Position numbers and translations under genes: made by a program. DNA of 64,000 nt from Sphingosinicella sp. LHD-64 (GTDB taxonomy: Bacteria > Pseudomonadota > Alphaproteobacteria > Sphingomonadales > Sphingomonadaceae): assembly GCF_031157375.1 (NCBI RefSeq), contig NZ_JAVIFV010000003.1, forward strand, positions 942,001 through 1,006,000, read 5' to 3'. Positions 46,548 through 55,330 of this stretch are shown here, one piece after another. The notes under the pieces are model-generated. The model did not search any database and was not told the DNA's origin. It worked only from the letters and a program-made list of their open reading frames with translations. Each line of letters opens with the position of its first letter. Position 1 is the first letter of the stretch.

Positions 46548-46704
46548 GCCTGCCGCCTCTCCTACAGGGCGGCGGCCCTTGCCGCTCGCCGATGCGCGAT
46601 CACTCCGCCACGAAAGCTGACGCCGCCGCTTCGGCCTGCATAGTCGAGTTATTCGGAACAATGAGTTGCATTCGAAGCAACATGGTCGGGCCGACTTTTC
46701 ATAG

Positions 46705-46828
46705 ATCGTCATTGCGAGCCCTTCGACGCCGCCTGCGGCGTCGCTCAGGATAAACTCAGCGACGCAATCCAGTGCGGCCTCTGGACCAGGCTGGATTGCT
46801 TCGTCGTTTCGCTCCTCGCAATGACGAT
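46705..46828. repeat. 124-bp MITE-like nested palindromic repeat
   Basis: Terminal arms ATCGTCATTGCGAG (46705-46718) and CTCGCAATGACGAT (46815-46828) are perfect. Inside are GACGCCGC/GCGGCGTC (46725-46742), which belongs to the CCTGAGCGA...TCGAAGGG family, and GCAATCCAG/CTGGATTGC (46764-46799). The spacer 46548-46848 contains little else. Read in frame, the ends give the HCEERNDEAIQ and RSETTKQSS artefacts. Confidence 0.85.
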
Positions 46829-46848
46829 GCAACGCACGACGATGCGCT

Positions 46849-47751
46849 CTAAACCTCCCATGACAGGACCGGCCGGAGATTCTCGACGAGATAGTCGATC
46901 AGCGAGCGGACCCGCACCGGCACCGTCTTGGGATCGCTGAACAAGGCGTAGAAGCTGAGGTCCGACGTGTGCCAGCCGGGCAGCACCTCGACGAGGCGGC
47001 CTTCCACCAAATCGGCCTTGCAGAGGAAAGCGGGGAGGCTCGCGATGCCGAGCTCGGCGAGCGCCGCATGGCGGAGCTGCAGGATGTCGTTGCACACCAG
47101 CTTGGGCAGGAACTCGACCGTCACCTCCTGGCTGCCGTTGTGCAGCCGCCATTTGTGGCGACGGTCGACCGTGCCGGTGGCGAGCAGGTCGAAGCGTGGC
47201 AGCTCGACATGGTTCTGCGGCATGCCCTTGCGCTCGAAATAGAGCGGCGCGCCGAACGCGCCGCACTCGGTGGTACCGAGCTTCACCGCGACCAGATCGG
47301 AATCGGCGAGCGGGCCGACGGCGAGCGCGAGGTCGAAGCCGCCACGCAGCAGATCGACGGGCGTGTCGCTCGACACGCTGACCAGCCGGACGTCCGGATA
47401 GTCGTTGAGGAAATTGGCGAGCATCGGCCCGAGAATGGTCTGGCCGAGCAGGTAGGGAATCGCGACCTTGATCACCCCCTGCGGCTGGTTGTGCTGGGAT
47501 TGCAGCGCCCGCTCGCCGTCGCGCAGCACGCCCATCGAGCGCATGCAATATTGGAAGAACAGCGCCCCGTCCTGGGTGACGGTGACCGACCGCGTCGTCC
47601 GGTAGAGGAGCTGCGCGCCGAGATGCTCTTCGAGCCTCGACAGGCGTCGGCTGATCGTGGATTTGGGCAGGCCCAGCGCCTGGCCCGCCTTGGTCAGGCT
47701 CTCCGTCTCCACCACCTTGGTGAAGACGAGCAGGTCGCCCATGTCCAGCAT
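46849..47751 (-). CDS. LysR-family regulator
   Basis: A 300-residue LysR protein. GDLLVFTKVVETESLTKAGQ and ALGLPKSTISRRLSRLEEHL form the helix-turn-helix, and GVIKVAIPYLLGQTILGPML begins the ligand domain. It is divergent from the second TonB receptor (189-base spacer) and upstream of the glycerate kinase operon, so it may control both. A T-N11-A palindrome lies 32-48 bases upstream. The second Met, three codons in, is an equally good start. Confidence 0.9.
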   Translation of the reverse strand: MLDMGDLLVFTKVVETESLTKAGQALGLPKSTISRRLSRLEEHLGAQLLYRTTRSVTVTQDGALFFQYCMRSMGVLRDGERALQSQHNQPQGVIKVAIPYLLGQTILGPMLANFLNDYPDVRLVSVSSDTPVDLLRGGFDLALAVGPLADSDLVAVKLGTTECGAFGAPLYFERKGMPQNHVELPRFDLLATGTVDRRHKWRLHNGSQEVTVEFLPKLVCNDILQLRHAALAELGIASLPAFLCKADLVEGRLVEVLPGWHTSDLSFYALFSDPKTVPVRVRSLIDYLVENLRPVLSWEV

Positions 47752-47782
47752 CGCGTCTCTCCCCGGACGGGCCTAGGCGATC

Positions 47783-47799
47783 GTTGCGCCAGCGGCAAC
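47783..47799. promoter_or_regulatory. LysR-type box between lysR and the TonB receptor gene
   Basis: GTTGC-N7-GCAAC, a perfect inverted repeat that contains the T-N11-A spacing of LysR operators (T at 47785, A at 47797). Confidence 0.5.
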
Positions 47800-47940
47800 A
47801 GACTGTTCCCGCATATCGGGCTTCCGGCGGCGGGCCACACCATTCAGCTTCCGGGGCAATGGGCGCGGCAACGAACCGCCCCGTCAAGCGCAAGGCACAG
47901 TGCGCGACAAGAACCGCCTTTGGGAGGAGGGGAAGAACTC

Positions 47941-50415
47941 ATGCATATCGGCCAGCTCGCGCGCCCCGCGTTCAAGCTTCAGCTTCTCGCGGCGAGCGCC
48001 GCCATCGCCTGGCAGCCCGCGACGGCCCAGGATGCGCCGCCGGCCGGCGTGCCGGTCGCCGCCGAGGACGAAGAAACGATCGTCATCACCGGCACCAGCC
48101 GCGCTCGCGCCGCCTTCGACACGCCGCTCGCCGTCAGCACCCTGAACGACGAGGCGCTGGCCCGCCTGGGCTCCAGCAGCCAGGCCGACATCCTGAACTC
48201 GATCCCGACGATCAAGGCCGACGCCGGCGGCGGCGAGGTCGCGAGCAACGTCTTCATCCGCGGCCTGCCCTCGGGCGGCCAGTTCCAGTTCACGCCACTT
48301 ATGTACGACGGCTTGCCGGTGTTCAGCTCGTTCGGCCTCAACTCCTCGGCCTACGACGTCTACTACCGCAACGATCTCGGCATCGAGCGGCTGGAGTTCG
48401 TCCGCGGCGGCGTCTCCAACCTGTTCGGTCCGGGCTCGGTCGCCGGCCTCATCAACTATATCTCGCGCACCGGCGGCGACCGACACACCGGCACCGTCCA
48501 GCTCGAAGTGGCGGAGCGCGACCGCTACCGCGGCGACATCGCGATCAGCGGCCCGCTCGGCGGCAATTTCTATTATGCGCTGTCCGGCTTCTACCGCAGC
48601 GACGAGGGCCCGATCCGCACCGGTCTCGACACCGAGGGCTTCCAGGTCCGCGGCAATCTGCAATACCGGTTCGACGACGGCTCCGGCTTCGTCGCCCTCT
48701 ACGGCCAATATATCGACGACAAGACCCAGTTCTACCTGCCGGTGCCGCTGGACGGCACGACCCGCGCGCGGGCGCCGGGCAATGACGGCCGCGACGTCTT
48801 CTCGGTCCAGAACAACTTCTCGTTCGCCGATCTCGGCTTCAACACCCCCGACGGCCCGTTCGAGAGCGACATCGCCGACGGGGTCAGCACCCAGGGCGGC
48901 TCGGTCGCGCTCGTCTTCGAACGCGACTTCGGCGGCGGCTGGGGCGTCAATCTGCGCGCCCGCTATGCGGACTACGATCACAAGTTCGGCCTCTGGTCCG
49001 ACGGCGACGGCCTGATCAACGTGCCGGAAACGCTGCAGAGCTTCCTCACCAACCGCGGCCTCGGCAGCCTTGCCAACGCGCGCTTCACTTTTGCGGACGA
49101 CGGCAGCGCGATGCCAGCCGACTATCTCCTCTTCGCCAACCGCTTCACCGATCGCGACCGCCCGGCCGAGGACGTGACCGTCGAGGTCAACGTCACCAAG
49201 GAGCTGACCACCGGCAGCCTCGAGCACACCTTCACCATCGGCGGCTTCTGGGGCAATGCGACGGCGCGGGACGTCAACGTCACCACCACCTACCTCGCCG
49301 AGTTCAACAACCGGCCGCGCCTGGTGGATCTCGTCATCACCAACCCGAACACCGGCGCGCAGACGGTCATTTCCCAGGGCGGCCTCCTCAACGCGGGCGC
49401 AGGCTATGTGAACAACCGCCATTCGGTCTCGCGCTATGCCGCCTATGTCGCCGACCAGATCGAAGCCGACCGCTTCGCCTTCGACATCGGCTTCAGGATC
49501 GAGCGGTTCGAGGGCGACATCCTGCGCGAACGCACCTCCACCTTCGTCACCGACACGACCACGCCCGACCTCGCGGCGGCGCTGCGCGACGTGATCTGGG
49601 GGAACGGCACCTTCCAGCAGGCGCGGGTCGCGACCAGCGAATGGGCGGTGGCGGTCGGCGCGCTCTATCGCCTGACCGACGATCTCAACATCTACGCCAA
49701 TGCCTCGCGCGGCTATTTCTTCCCCGAGATCCGCGCCGTTACCTTCAACGCCCTCGGCCAGCCCGCCTCGTTCAGCGCCGAGATCATCAAGCAGGCCGAG
49801 GTCGGCATCCGCTATTCGTCAGGGCGCTTCTCCGCCTCGCTCGCCGGTCTCTACACCCGGCTCACCAACCGGCGCCAGGTCCTGTTCGTCAACGACGGCC
49901 AGGGCGGTTTCCGCGAGCAGGTCAACATCGTCGCGACCGAGGCCTATGGCCTCGAGGCGACGCTCCGGGCGCGGCTGATCGGCGGCCTCTATTTCGAGGG
50001 CAACCTGACCCTGCAGGACCACAAATACACCGCCTTCGACACCGCGCCGGCCAATATCGGCAACGAGCTCGAGCGCCAGCCGAACTTCCTCTACAATGCC
50101 GGCCTTTATTATGACGACGGCCAGCTCGATGCCGCGATCTTCACCAACTACACCGGCGACAATTTCACCGCCGCGAACAATGCGATCGTGCTGGAGGGCT
50201 TCAACGTCGTGAACCTCGATGCCGGCTACCGCTTCGGCCTCGGCGGCGAGCGCTCGCTGCGCTTCGGCATCAACGTGTTCAACCTGTTCGACACCGATGC
50301 GACCACCGAAGGCTCGCCACGCCAGGATGCGAACCAGACGACCGGCGGTGCCTTCTTCGTTGGCCGCCCAGTGCTGCCGCGCCGGATCACCGGGCGGCTC
50401 ACCTTCAACTTCTGA
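47941..50415 (+). CDS. TonB-dependent receptor
   Basis: An 824-residue outer-membrane receptor. The signal peptide ends QPATAQ, the TonB box is ETIVITGTSRARAAFDTPLA, and the plug has DILNSIPTIKADAGGGEVAS with NVFIRGLPSGGQFQF and ERLEFVRGGVSNLFGPGSVA. The barrel ends RRITGRLTFNF with the terminal Phe. It differs in type from the receptor at 36.8 kb and resembles siderophore- or sugar-type receptors. Ribosome site gggaggaggggaag. It is divergent from lysR and followed by a terminator and the MGH1-like hydrolase gene. Context favours a sugar or plant compound. Confidence 0.92.
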   Translation: MHIGQLARPAFKLQLLAASAAIAWQPATAQDAPPAGVPVAAEDEETIVITGTSRARAAFDTPLAVSTLNDEALARLGSSSQADILNSIPTIKADAGGGEVASNVFIRGLPSGGQFQFTPLMYDGLPVFSSFGLNSSAYDVYYRNDLGIERLEFVRGGVSNLFGPGSVAGLINYISRTGGDRHTGTVQLEVAERDRYRGDIAISGPLGGNFYYALSGFYRSDEGPIRTGLDTEGFQVRGNLQYRFDDGSGFVALYGQYIDDKTQFYLPVPLDGTTRARAPGNDGRDVFSVQNNFSFADLGFNTPDGPFESDIADGVSTQGGSVALVFERDFGGGWGVNLRARYADYDHKFGLWSDGDGLINVPETLQSFLTNRGLGSLANARFTFADDGSAMPADYLLFANRFTDRDRPAEDVTVEVNVTKELTTGSLEHTFTIGGFWGNATARDVNVTTTYLAEFNNRPRLVDLVITNPNTGAQTVISQGGLLNAGAGYVNNRHSVSRYAAYVADQIEADRFAFDIGFRIERFEGDILRERTSTFVTDTTTPDLAAALRDVIWGNGTFQQARVATSEWAVAVGALYRLTDDLNIYANASRGYFFPEIRAVTFNALGQPASFSAEIIKQAEVGIRYSSGRFSASLAGLYTRLTNRRQVLFVNDGQGGFREQVNIVATEAYGLEATLRARLIGGLYFEGNLTLQDHKYTAFDTAPANIGNELERQPNFLYNAGLYYDDGQLDAAIFTNYTGDNFTAANNAIVLEGFNVVNLDAGYRFGLGGERSLRFGINVFNLFDTDATTEGSPRQDANQTTGGAFFVGRPVLPRRITGRLTFNF

Positions 50416-50429
50416 TCCCCCTCCCCGAT

Positions 50430-50460
50430 GGGCGGAGGCCATCGTGCCTCCGCCCCTTTT
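50430..50460 (+). terminator. intrinsic terminator after the TonB receptor
   Basis: GGGCGGAGGC and GCCTCCGCCC (50430-50439, 50446-50455) form a perfect 10-bp stem with a TTTT run at 50457-50460. Confidence 0.85.
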
Positions 50461-50476
50461 GCGTAAAAGGCCGGAC

Positions 50477-51763
50477 ATGACGATCAACGACAGGGACGAG
50501 GAAGCGCGGGCGATCCTCCGCGCGAACGACCGCGGCGGCTATACCGTGCCCAACGGGCGCGTCTATCCGTTCCAGTGGAACTGGGATTCGGCCTTCGTCG
50601 CGCTGGGCTTCGACACGTTCGACCGCAATCGCGCGTGGCAGGAGCTCGAGACGCTGCTCGGCGCCCAGTGGGAGAACGGCTTTCTCCCCCACATCGTCTT
50701 CTGGCAGGACGATCCCGGCTACTTCCCCGGCCCGGCCGTCTGGGGAACGGGGCGCACTCCGGTCACCTCCGGCATCACCCAGCCGCCGGTTGCCGCCACG
50801 GTCGTCCGCAAGCTCTGGGACAGCGCCGAAGCGGCCGGCGACGGCGGCGCCTATCGCCCGCGTCTGGCTGCGCTCTTCCCGAAGCTCCTCGCCTGGCACC
50901 GCTGGTTCCGCGATTTTCGCGACCCTGAGCAGCGCGGCGTGGTCGTCGCCATGCACCCCTGGGAGACGGGCCGCGACAACTCGCCCGAATGGGACGCTCC
51001 GGGCGAGCCGATCGATATCTCCAACGTGGGCGACTATGTCCGCCGCGACACCAGCCATCTCGACGCCAAGATGCGGCCGACCAAGCTCGAATATGACCGC
51101 TATCTCGCGCTCGTCCAGTTCGGCCGGGCGACCGGCTGGGACCATGGCCGCATCTCGCGCAAGAATCCGTTCCGCGTCGCCGACATCGGCATGTCGATGA
51201 TCCTGCTGCGCGCCAATCGCGACCTCGCTGTTCTGGCGCGGGTTCTCGGCGACGAAAGCGCGGCGGCGGAGCTCGACGATCTGATCGAACGCGCCGAACG
51301 GGGCATTTCCTGGCTTTGGGACGACAAGACCGGCACTTGGTGTTCGCGTGACCTCGTCACCGGCCGGCATTCGGGCTTCATCACCAGCACCTCGTTCCTG
51401 AGCTTCTACGCCGGCCTCGCCGACCCGGCCCGCGACGCGGCGACGCTCGCCCATTTCGACCGGATCGGCGCGAGCGTCCCCTACCTGATGCCCAGCCTCG
51501 ATCCCGCCGACCCCGGCTTCCAGATGATCCGCTACTGGCGGGGGCCGGTCTGGGCCGTGGTCAACTACATGATCGGCACCGGCCTCACCGAAGCGGGCGA
51601 GACGGACCGCGGCGAGCGCGTGCGGGGCGACACCCGCACGCTGATCGAGCGCAACGGCCTCTACGAGGCGTTCAGCCCGGTCGACGGCACCGGCAGCGGC
51701 GGCGACGATTTCTCCTGGACCTCCGCGATCTGGCTCGCTTGGGCGAGGCAGCCTCGATCCTAA
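50477..51763 (+). CDS. MGH1-like glycoside hydrolase (GH63-type barrel)
   Basis: A 428-residue (alpha/alpha)6-barrel hydrolase of the mannosylglycerate hydrolase/GH63 kind, also near trehalases. YPFQWNWDSAFVALGFDTFD, GAQWENGFLPHIVFWQDDPG and GITQPPVAATVVRKLWD are the barrel's active-site blocks, MHPWETGRDNSPEWD carries a candidate acid, and YWRGPVWAVVNYMI with FSWTSAIWLAWA ends it. Hydrolysis of mannosylglycerate would yield glycerate, which links it to the glycerate kinase at 46 kb, but this is inference. No signal peptide. The gene follows the TonB receptor's terminator and has its own ATG at 50477. Confidence 0.85.
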   Translation: MTINDRDEEARAILRANDRGGYTVPNGRVYPFQWNWDSAFVALGFDTFDRNRAWQELETLLGAQWENGFLPHIVFWQDDPGYFPGPAVWGTGRTPVTSGITQPPVAATVVRKLWDSAEAAGDGGAYRPRLAALFPKLLAWHRWFRDFRDPEQRGVVVAMHPWETGRDNSPEWDAPGEPIDISNVGDYVRRDTSHLDAKMRPTKLEYDRYLALVQFGRATGWDHGRISRKNPFRVADIGMSMILLRANRDLAVLARVLGDESAAAELDDLIERAERGISWLWDDKTGTWCSRDLVTGRHSGFITSTSFLSFYAGLADPARDAATLAHFDRIGASVPYLMPSLDPADPGFQMIRYWRGPVWAVVNYMIGTGLTEAGETDRGERVRGDTRTLIERNGLYEAFSPVDGTGSGGDDFSWTSAIWLAWARQPRS

Positions 51764-51788
51764 TCTTCGGCCAGGCAGGAGATGTGGA

Positions 51789-52166
51789 ATGACCGACACG
51801 CGCACTGCAATGCTTAGGACGACAAGCGAAATCCGGCGCGAGGCGGCCGACGGCTGCCACGACGGTCAGGGCCGCGTCGATATCGGCTGGGCGGTCGAGC
51901 GCGGCGAAAGCGAACTGGGGCTGCAATTCGTGCACGATGACATGCTGCCGCCCGGCGCCGGTATCGGCGAGCATTTCCACGCGGACAGCGAGGAAGTCTA
52001 TTTCCTGATCGAGGGCGCGGGCACGCTGCTCCTCGACGGCGCAGAGCATCCCTTCGCCGCCGGCGACATCTCGCTGCTGAAGCGCGGCCATTCGCACGGG
52101 ATATGCAATACCGGAGCCGGGCCGATGCGGCTGCTGGTCTGGCAGGTGAAGGCGGCCGCGCCCTAG
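51789..52166 (+). CDS. cupin-domain protein
   Basis: A 125-residue single cupin barrel. PPGAGIGEHFHADSEEVYFL with the HxHx(3-4)E motif and DISLLKRGHSHGICN with the second-motif His hold a metal. Small cupins of this kind act as sugar-phosphate isomerases, dioxygenases or sensors. It follows the hydrolase by 25 bases and ends directly against the convergent AraC gene. Confidence 0.85.
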   Translation: MTDTRTAMLRTTSEIRREAADGCHDGQGRVDIGWAVERGESELGLQFVHDDMLPPGAGIGEHFHADSEEVYFLIEGAGTLLLDGAEHPFAAGDISLLKRGHSHGICNTGAGPMRLLVWQVKAAAP

Positions 52167-53012
52167 TCAGCGATCCGGATCGATCCCGAGGCTATCGTTC
52201 GCTGCGGCCCGGACGGCGGATGGGCTGGCTCCGAGAAAACGCCGCGCCAGCTTGTTGAAATGCTGCGGATCGGGAATGCCGCTACGCTCGGCCACCCGCC
52301 AGATCGGCAGGTCGGTCGCCTCGAGCAGGTAGCGGGCGTGCGCCATCCGCCGCTCGATCAGGCGATGGGCGAGCGTATTGCCGAAGTGCGCGCGGAACTG
52401 GCGGGCGAGATGGGCGCGCGCGCAGCCGAGCTCGCGCGCGATGCCGGCAATGGTGAGCGGCTCGGCAAAGCGCGCGTCGATCAGGGCCGCCGCCCGTTCG
52501 GCCCTGGCGGCGCCGGCCGGCATGGGCGCGGTCCGTTCCCAGAGCCACAGCAGCAGCTCCTGCAGCGCCAGCGACGCGCCGGCTGCGGCCACCGGACTTG
52601 CGCCGCCGCGCGCGTGAAGGCTCGCCACATGCGCCATCCGTTCGCGCGCAGCAGACGCCGCCGCGGCGAGGTGGAGGTGAAGCGGGAGCACAATCGCCCC
52701 GTCCGCGGCCTCGACCGGAGCGAAATGGATGCACCAGTGGTGGCCGGAGTCCGCGAGATCGTAGCTGCTGGGCTGGCCGGCCGGGCTCAGCGTCAGATCG
52801 CCCGGGCCGAGCGGCTGCATTCCCCCCGCGAGCCGCATCCGCCCCTGATAATCGTGCAGGTGGAGCGCATGGGTGCGGCCGAGATAGGTGGTCGCAAAGC
52901 CCGTATCGGCGAGGGCGAAACGCCCGGCGACGACCACCCGGGGGAGAATCGCGACCGGCCAGGCGAGCTGCTGCATGATCACAAATATACCAGAAGATGG
53001 CGGCACATCCAA
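52167..53012 (-). CDS. AraC-family regulator
   Basis: A 281-residue AraC/XylS regulator. The N-terminal sugar-binding-type domain (HALHLHDYQGRMRLAGGMQP, DLTLSPAGQPSSYDL) is followed by the two helix-turn-helices: LTIAGIARELGCARAHLARQ and APIWRVAERSGI-type sequence (LPIWRVAERSGIPDPQHFNK). It diverges from the PhyH dioxygenase with 57 bases between starts and so probably controls it. A later Met (residue 13) is an alternative start. The first residues before it look uncommon for the family. Confidence 0.88.
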   Translation of the reverse strand: MDVPPSSGIFVIMQQLAWPVAILPRVVVAGRFALADTGFATTYLGRTHALHLHDYQGRMRLAGGMQPLGPGDLTLSPAGQPSSYDLADSGHHWCIHFAPVEAADGAIVLPLHLHLAAAASAARERMAHVASLHARGGASPVAAAGASLALQELLLWLWERTAPMPAGAARAERAAALIDARFAEPLTIAGIARELGCARAHLARQFRAHFGNTLAHRLIERRMAHARYLLEATDLPIWRVAERSGIPDPQHFNKLARRFLGASPSAVRAAANDSLGIDPDR

Positions 53013-53069
53013 TTGCGGCCGGCACGGATGAACGCTAGCCTGACCTCACAAATTCACAGGAGCGGCGGC

Positions 53070-53837
53070 ATGTCGGCGAACGGGCTCGATGCCGGGCAAC
53101 GGGCGTTCTACCGGGAAAACGGGTTCGTCCATGTCCGGAACCTGCTGGCCGCGGACGAGGCCGCAGCCTATCGCGCCGAGCTCCATGCGCTTGCCGCGCG
53201 CCAGGGCAGCAACGACGCCACCTGGAGCAGCGTCCAGGGCGGCGGCACGAGCATCCTGCACAGCCACGACGTCCACTTTCGCTCCGCCGCCTTCACCCGG
53301 CTGCTGACCGATTGCAGGATCACATCCATCGCACGGGACATCATCGGGCCCAACGTCCAGCTCCATCACAACAAGATGTTCATCAAGCCGCCCGAGAAGG
53401 GCTCGCCCTTTCCGATGCACCAGGACTATCCCTATTTCCCGCATACGCGGCACTCGATGATCGCGGTCATCCTTCATTTCGACGATGCGCCGGAGGAGAA
53501 GGGCTGCGTGCGCGTCTATCCCGGCACCCACAAGCTCGGGCCGCTCGCGGCGATCGGGCAGGACCATCATTTGCCTGAGGACATCTATCCGATCGCCGGC
53601 GCGACCCCGATCCCCGCCAAGGCGGGCGATGCGATCTTCATGTCCTATCTGCTCGTCCACGGCTCCGGCGTGAACGTATCGAGCGAGCCGCGCACGACCT
53701 GGCTCATCCAGATGCGCGATCCGGAGGACGAGCCGCTCACGGAGGGCCACGCCTCGCGCGGCCAGGGAATGATGCTCGCGGGCATCGATCCGCGCGCCAC
53801 GCCCTTCCGCTTCGCCTGGGCGGAGGAGGCCGCCTGA
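53070..53837 (+). CDS. phytanoyl-CoA dioxygenase-family protein
   Basis: A 255-residue Fe(II)/2-oxoglutarate dioxygenase. FYRENGFVHVRNLLAADEA begins the family, FPMHQDYPYFPHTRHSM gives the HxD iron ligands, and YLLVHGSGVNVSSEPRTTW gives the distal His and the Arg that binds 2-oxoglutarate. Substrates range from phytanoyl-CoA to ectoine and small metabolites. The ATG follows caggagcgg. Its stop overlaps the probable CTG start of the tannase-family gene, so the two enzymes should be made together. Confidence 0.9.
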   Translation: MSANGLDAGQRAFYRENGFVHVRNLLAADEAAAYRAELHALAARQGSNDATWSSVQGGGTSILHSHDVHFRSAAFTRLLTDCRITSIARDIIGPNVQLHHNKMFIKPPEKGSPFPMHQDYPYFPHTRHSMIAVILHFDDAPEEKGCVRVYPGTHKLGPLAAIGQDHHLPEDIYPIAGATPIPAKAGDAIFMSYLLVHGSGVNVSSEPRTTWLIQMRDPEDEPLTEGHASRGQGMMLAGIDPRATPFRFAWAEEAA

Positions 53838-55246
53838 GCCTCACCGCGCTGCTGGCGCTCGTGGCCTGGCACCTGTCGGGAGCACAGGCGCAGCCGAACG
53901 CGTGCACGGCGCTGCGCAGGGCCGATATCGCGAACGTCACGATCGAAGCCGCCGAAATGATGCACCTGCCCTCGTCGGGCGAGGCATGCCGGGTGCGCGG
54001 CATCGCCCGACCCGTGCCGGGCTCGCGCATCGGCTTCGAGCTCTGGCTGCCGCGCGAGGGCTGGAGCGGCCGCTACTACCAGATCGGCAATGGCGGTTTT
54101 GCTGGCGGCATCCACAGTCCGTCGCTCCAAGCCGAGGCGATGCGCGGCAATGCCGCGGCGTCGACCGACACCGGCCATCGCGCCGACGCCTTCGACGCGA
54201 GCTGGGCCCGGGGAAATCCGGTGGCGCTCGAGGATTATGGACATCGCTCGATCAAGGCGACGTCGGATGCCGCCGCGGCCCTGATCCAGGCTTATTATGG
54301 TCGACCCGCCCGCTGGCGCTACTTCGCCGGCTGCTCGAACGGCGGGCGCCAGGCGCTGGTCGCGGCGCAGCGTTATCCGGACGATTGGGACGGCATCCTC
54401 GCAGGCGCGCCTGCAAATCCCTGGACGCAGCAGCTTCTCGACTTCGCCCATGTGCAGCACCGGTTGCATGCGGTCCCCGGCGCCTATCTGCCCAGGGCAA
54501 AGCTGCCGGCCATCCAGCGTGCCGCCCTCGCCGCCTGTCCATCCGGGACGACGCCCAACGGCATCGCGACCAACCCCCCTGCCTGCCGCCTGGATGTCGA
54601 TATCCTGCTCTGCCGGGGCGGCGAGCGTGACGATTGCCTGACGGAATCCCAGGCCGAAACGCTTCGGCAGATCGTTGCTGCAGGCTTCCAACCGACGGCG
54701 GCGGCCTACCCCGGCAACTGGGACAGCTGGATCCTCAACAGCGACCCGACCGCGCCGTCGCAGCTTCGATTCGCCATCCAGGGCGCGCGCTACTTCTTCG
54801 GCAGCTCGTCCTTGATCGGGGCCAGCGCCCCGCCCGACACGGCGGCGTGGCTGGATGCCGGCGCAACGGGCTATGATCGCTTCAGGGCACGAGGCGGCCG
54901 CATCATCTCCTATTTCGGCTGGGCGGACGCGGTCATTTCGCCGATTCGGGGGCTTGGTTACTATCGGGCTGTTGCGACCGATATCGGCTCGGTTGCCGCG
55001 ATGCGATCGTTCTATCGACTGTTCATGGTTCCCGGCATGGAGCATTGCCAGGGCGGCCCGGGATCCGACAGTTTTGGCCAGTCGATGGTAAGTCCCGCAC
55101 TGCAAGGCGATGCAGATCACGATGTTCGGCTGGCCCTGGAGTGCTGGGTGGAGGCCGGGCAAGCGCCCGAGCGCCTCATTGCGCACCGTCGGAGAGAGAA
55201 CGGAGGAGCCGTGACCGGCAGGCAATTTCTTAGACCGGTCGATTGA
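53834..55246 (+). CDS. tannase/feruloyl esterase-family protein, probable CTG start
   Basis: A 470-residue exported serine esterase of the tannase/feruloyl esterase family. WRYFAGCSNGGRQALVAAQR carries the nucleophile motif GCSNGG, and GWADAVISPIRGLGYY and PGMEHCQGGPGSDSF carry the Asp and His with the flanking Cys. These enzymes release gallate or ferulate from plant esters. The usual frame begins at GTG 53861, inside a signal peptide. An in-frame CTG at 53834, overlapping the TGA of the gene before and preceded by GGAGGAGG, gives a complete signal peptide (MSLTALLALVAWHLSGAQAQ). The start is therefore set there. It pairs with the dioxygenase, suggesting one pathway for a plant or phenolic compound. 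Confidence 0.85.
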   Translation: MSLTALLALVAWHLSGAQAQPNACTALRRADIANVTIEAAEMMHLPSSGEACRVRGIARPVPGSRIGFELWLPREGWSGRYYQIGNGGFAGGIHSPSLQAEAMRGNAAASTDTGHRADAFDASWARGNPVALEDYGHRSIKATSDAAAALIQAYYGRPARWRYFAGCSNGGRQALVAAQRYPDDWDGILAGAPANPWTQQLLDFAHVQHRLHAVPGAYLPRAKLPAIQRAALAACPSGTTPNGIATNPPACRLDVDILLCRGGERDDCLTESQAETLRQIVAAGFQPTAAAYPGNWDSWILNSDPTAPSQLRFAIQGARYFFGSSSLIGASAPPDTAAWLDAGATGYDRFRARGGRIISYFGWADAVISPIRGLGYYRAVATDIGSVAAMRSFYRLFMVPGMEHCQGGPGSDSFGQSMVSPALQGDADHDVRLALECWVEAGQAPERLIAHRRRENGGAVTGRQFLRPVD

Positions 55247-55330
55247 ACGATCAACCGACGCCAGTCCCTTTTGACCGAAAACGGACGGTTTTTGGCAAGA
55301 GCGGCGACCAAGCGAACGCTCAACACCTCC

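Noticed and set aside
46548-46832. N-terminal extension of the glycerate kinase
   Set aside because: The residues come from the 124-bp repeat; the domain and a strong ribosome site begin at 46547.
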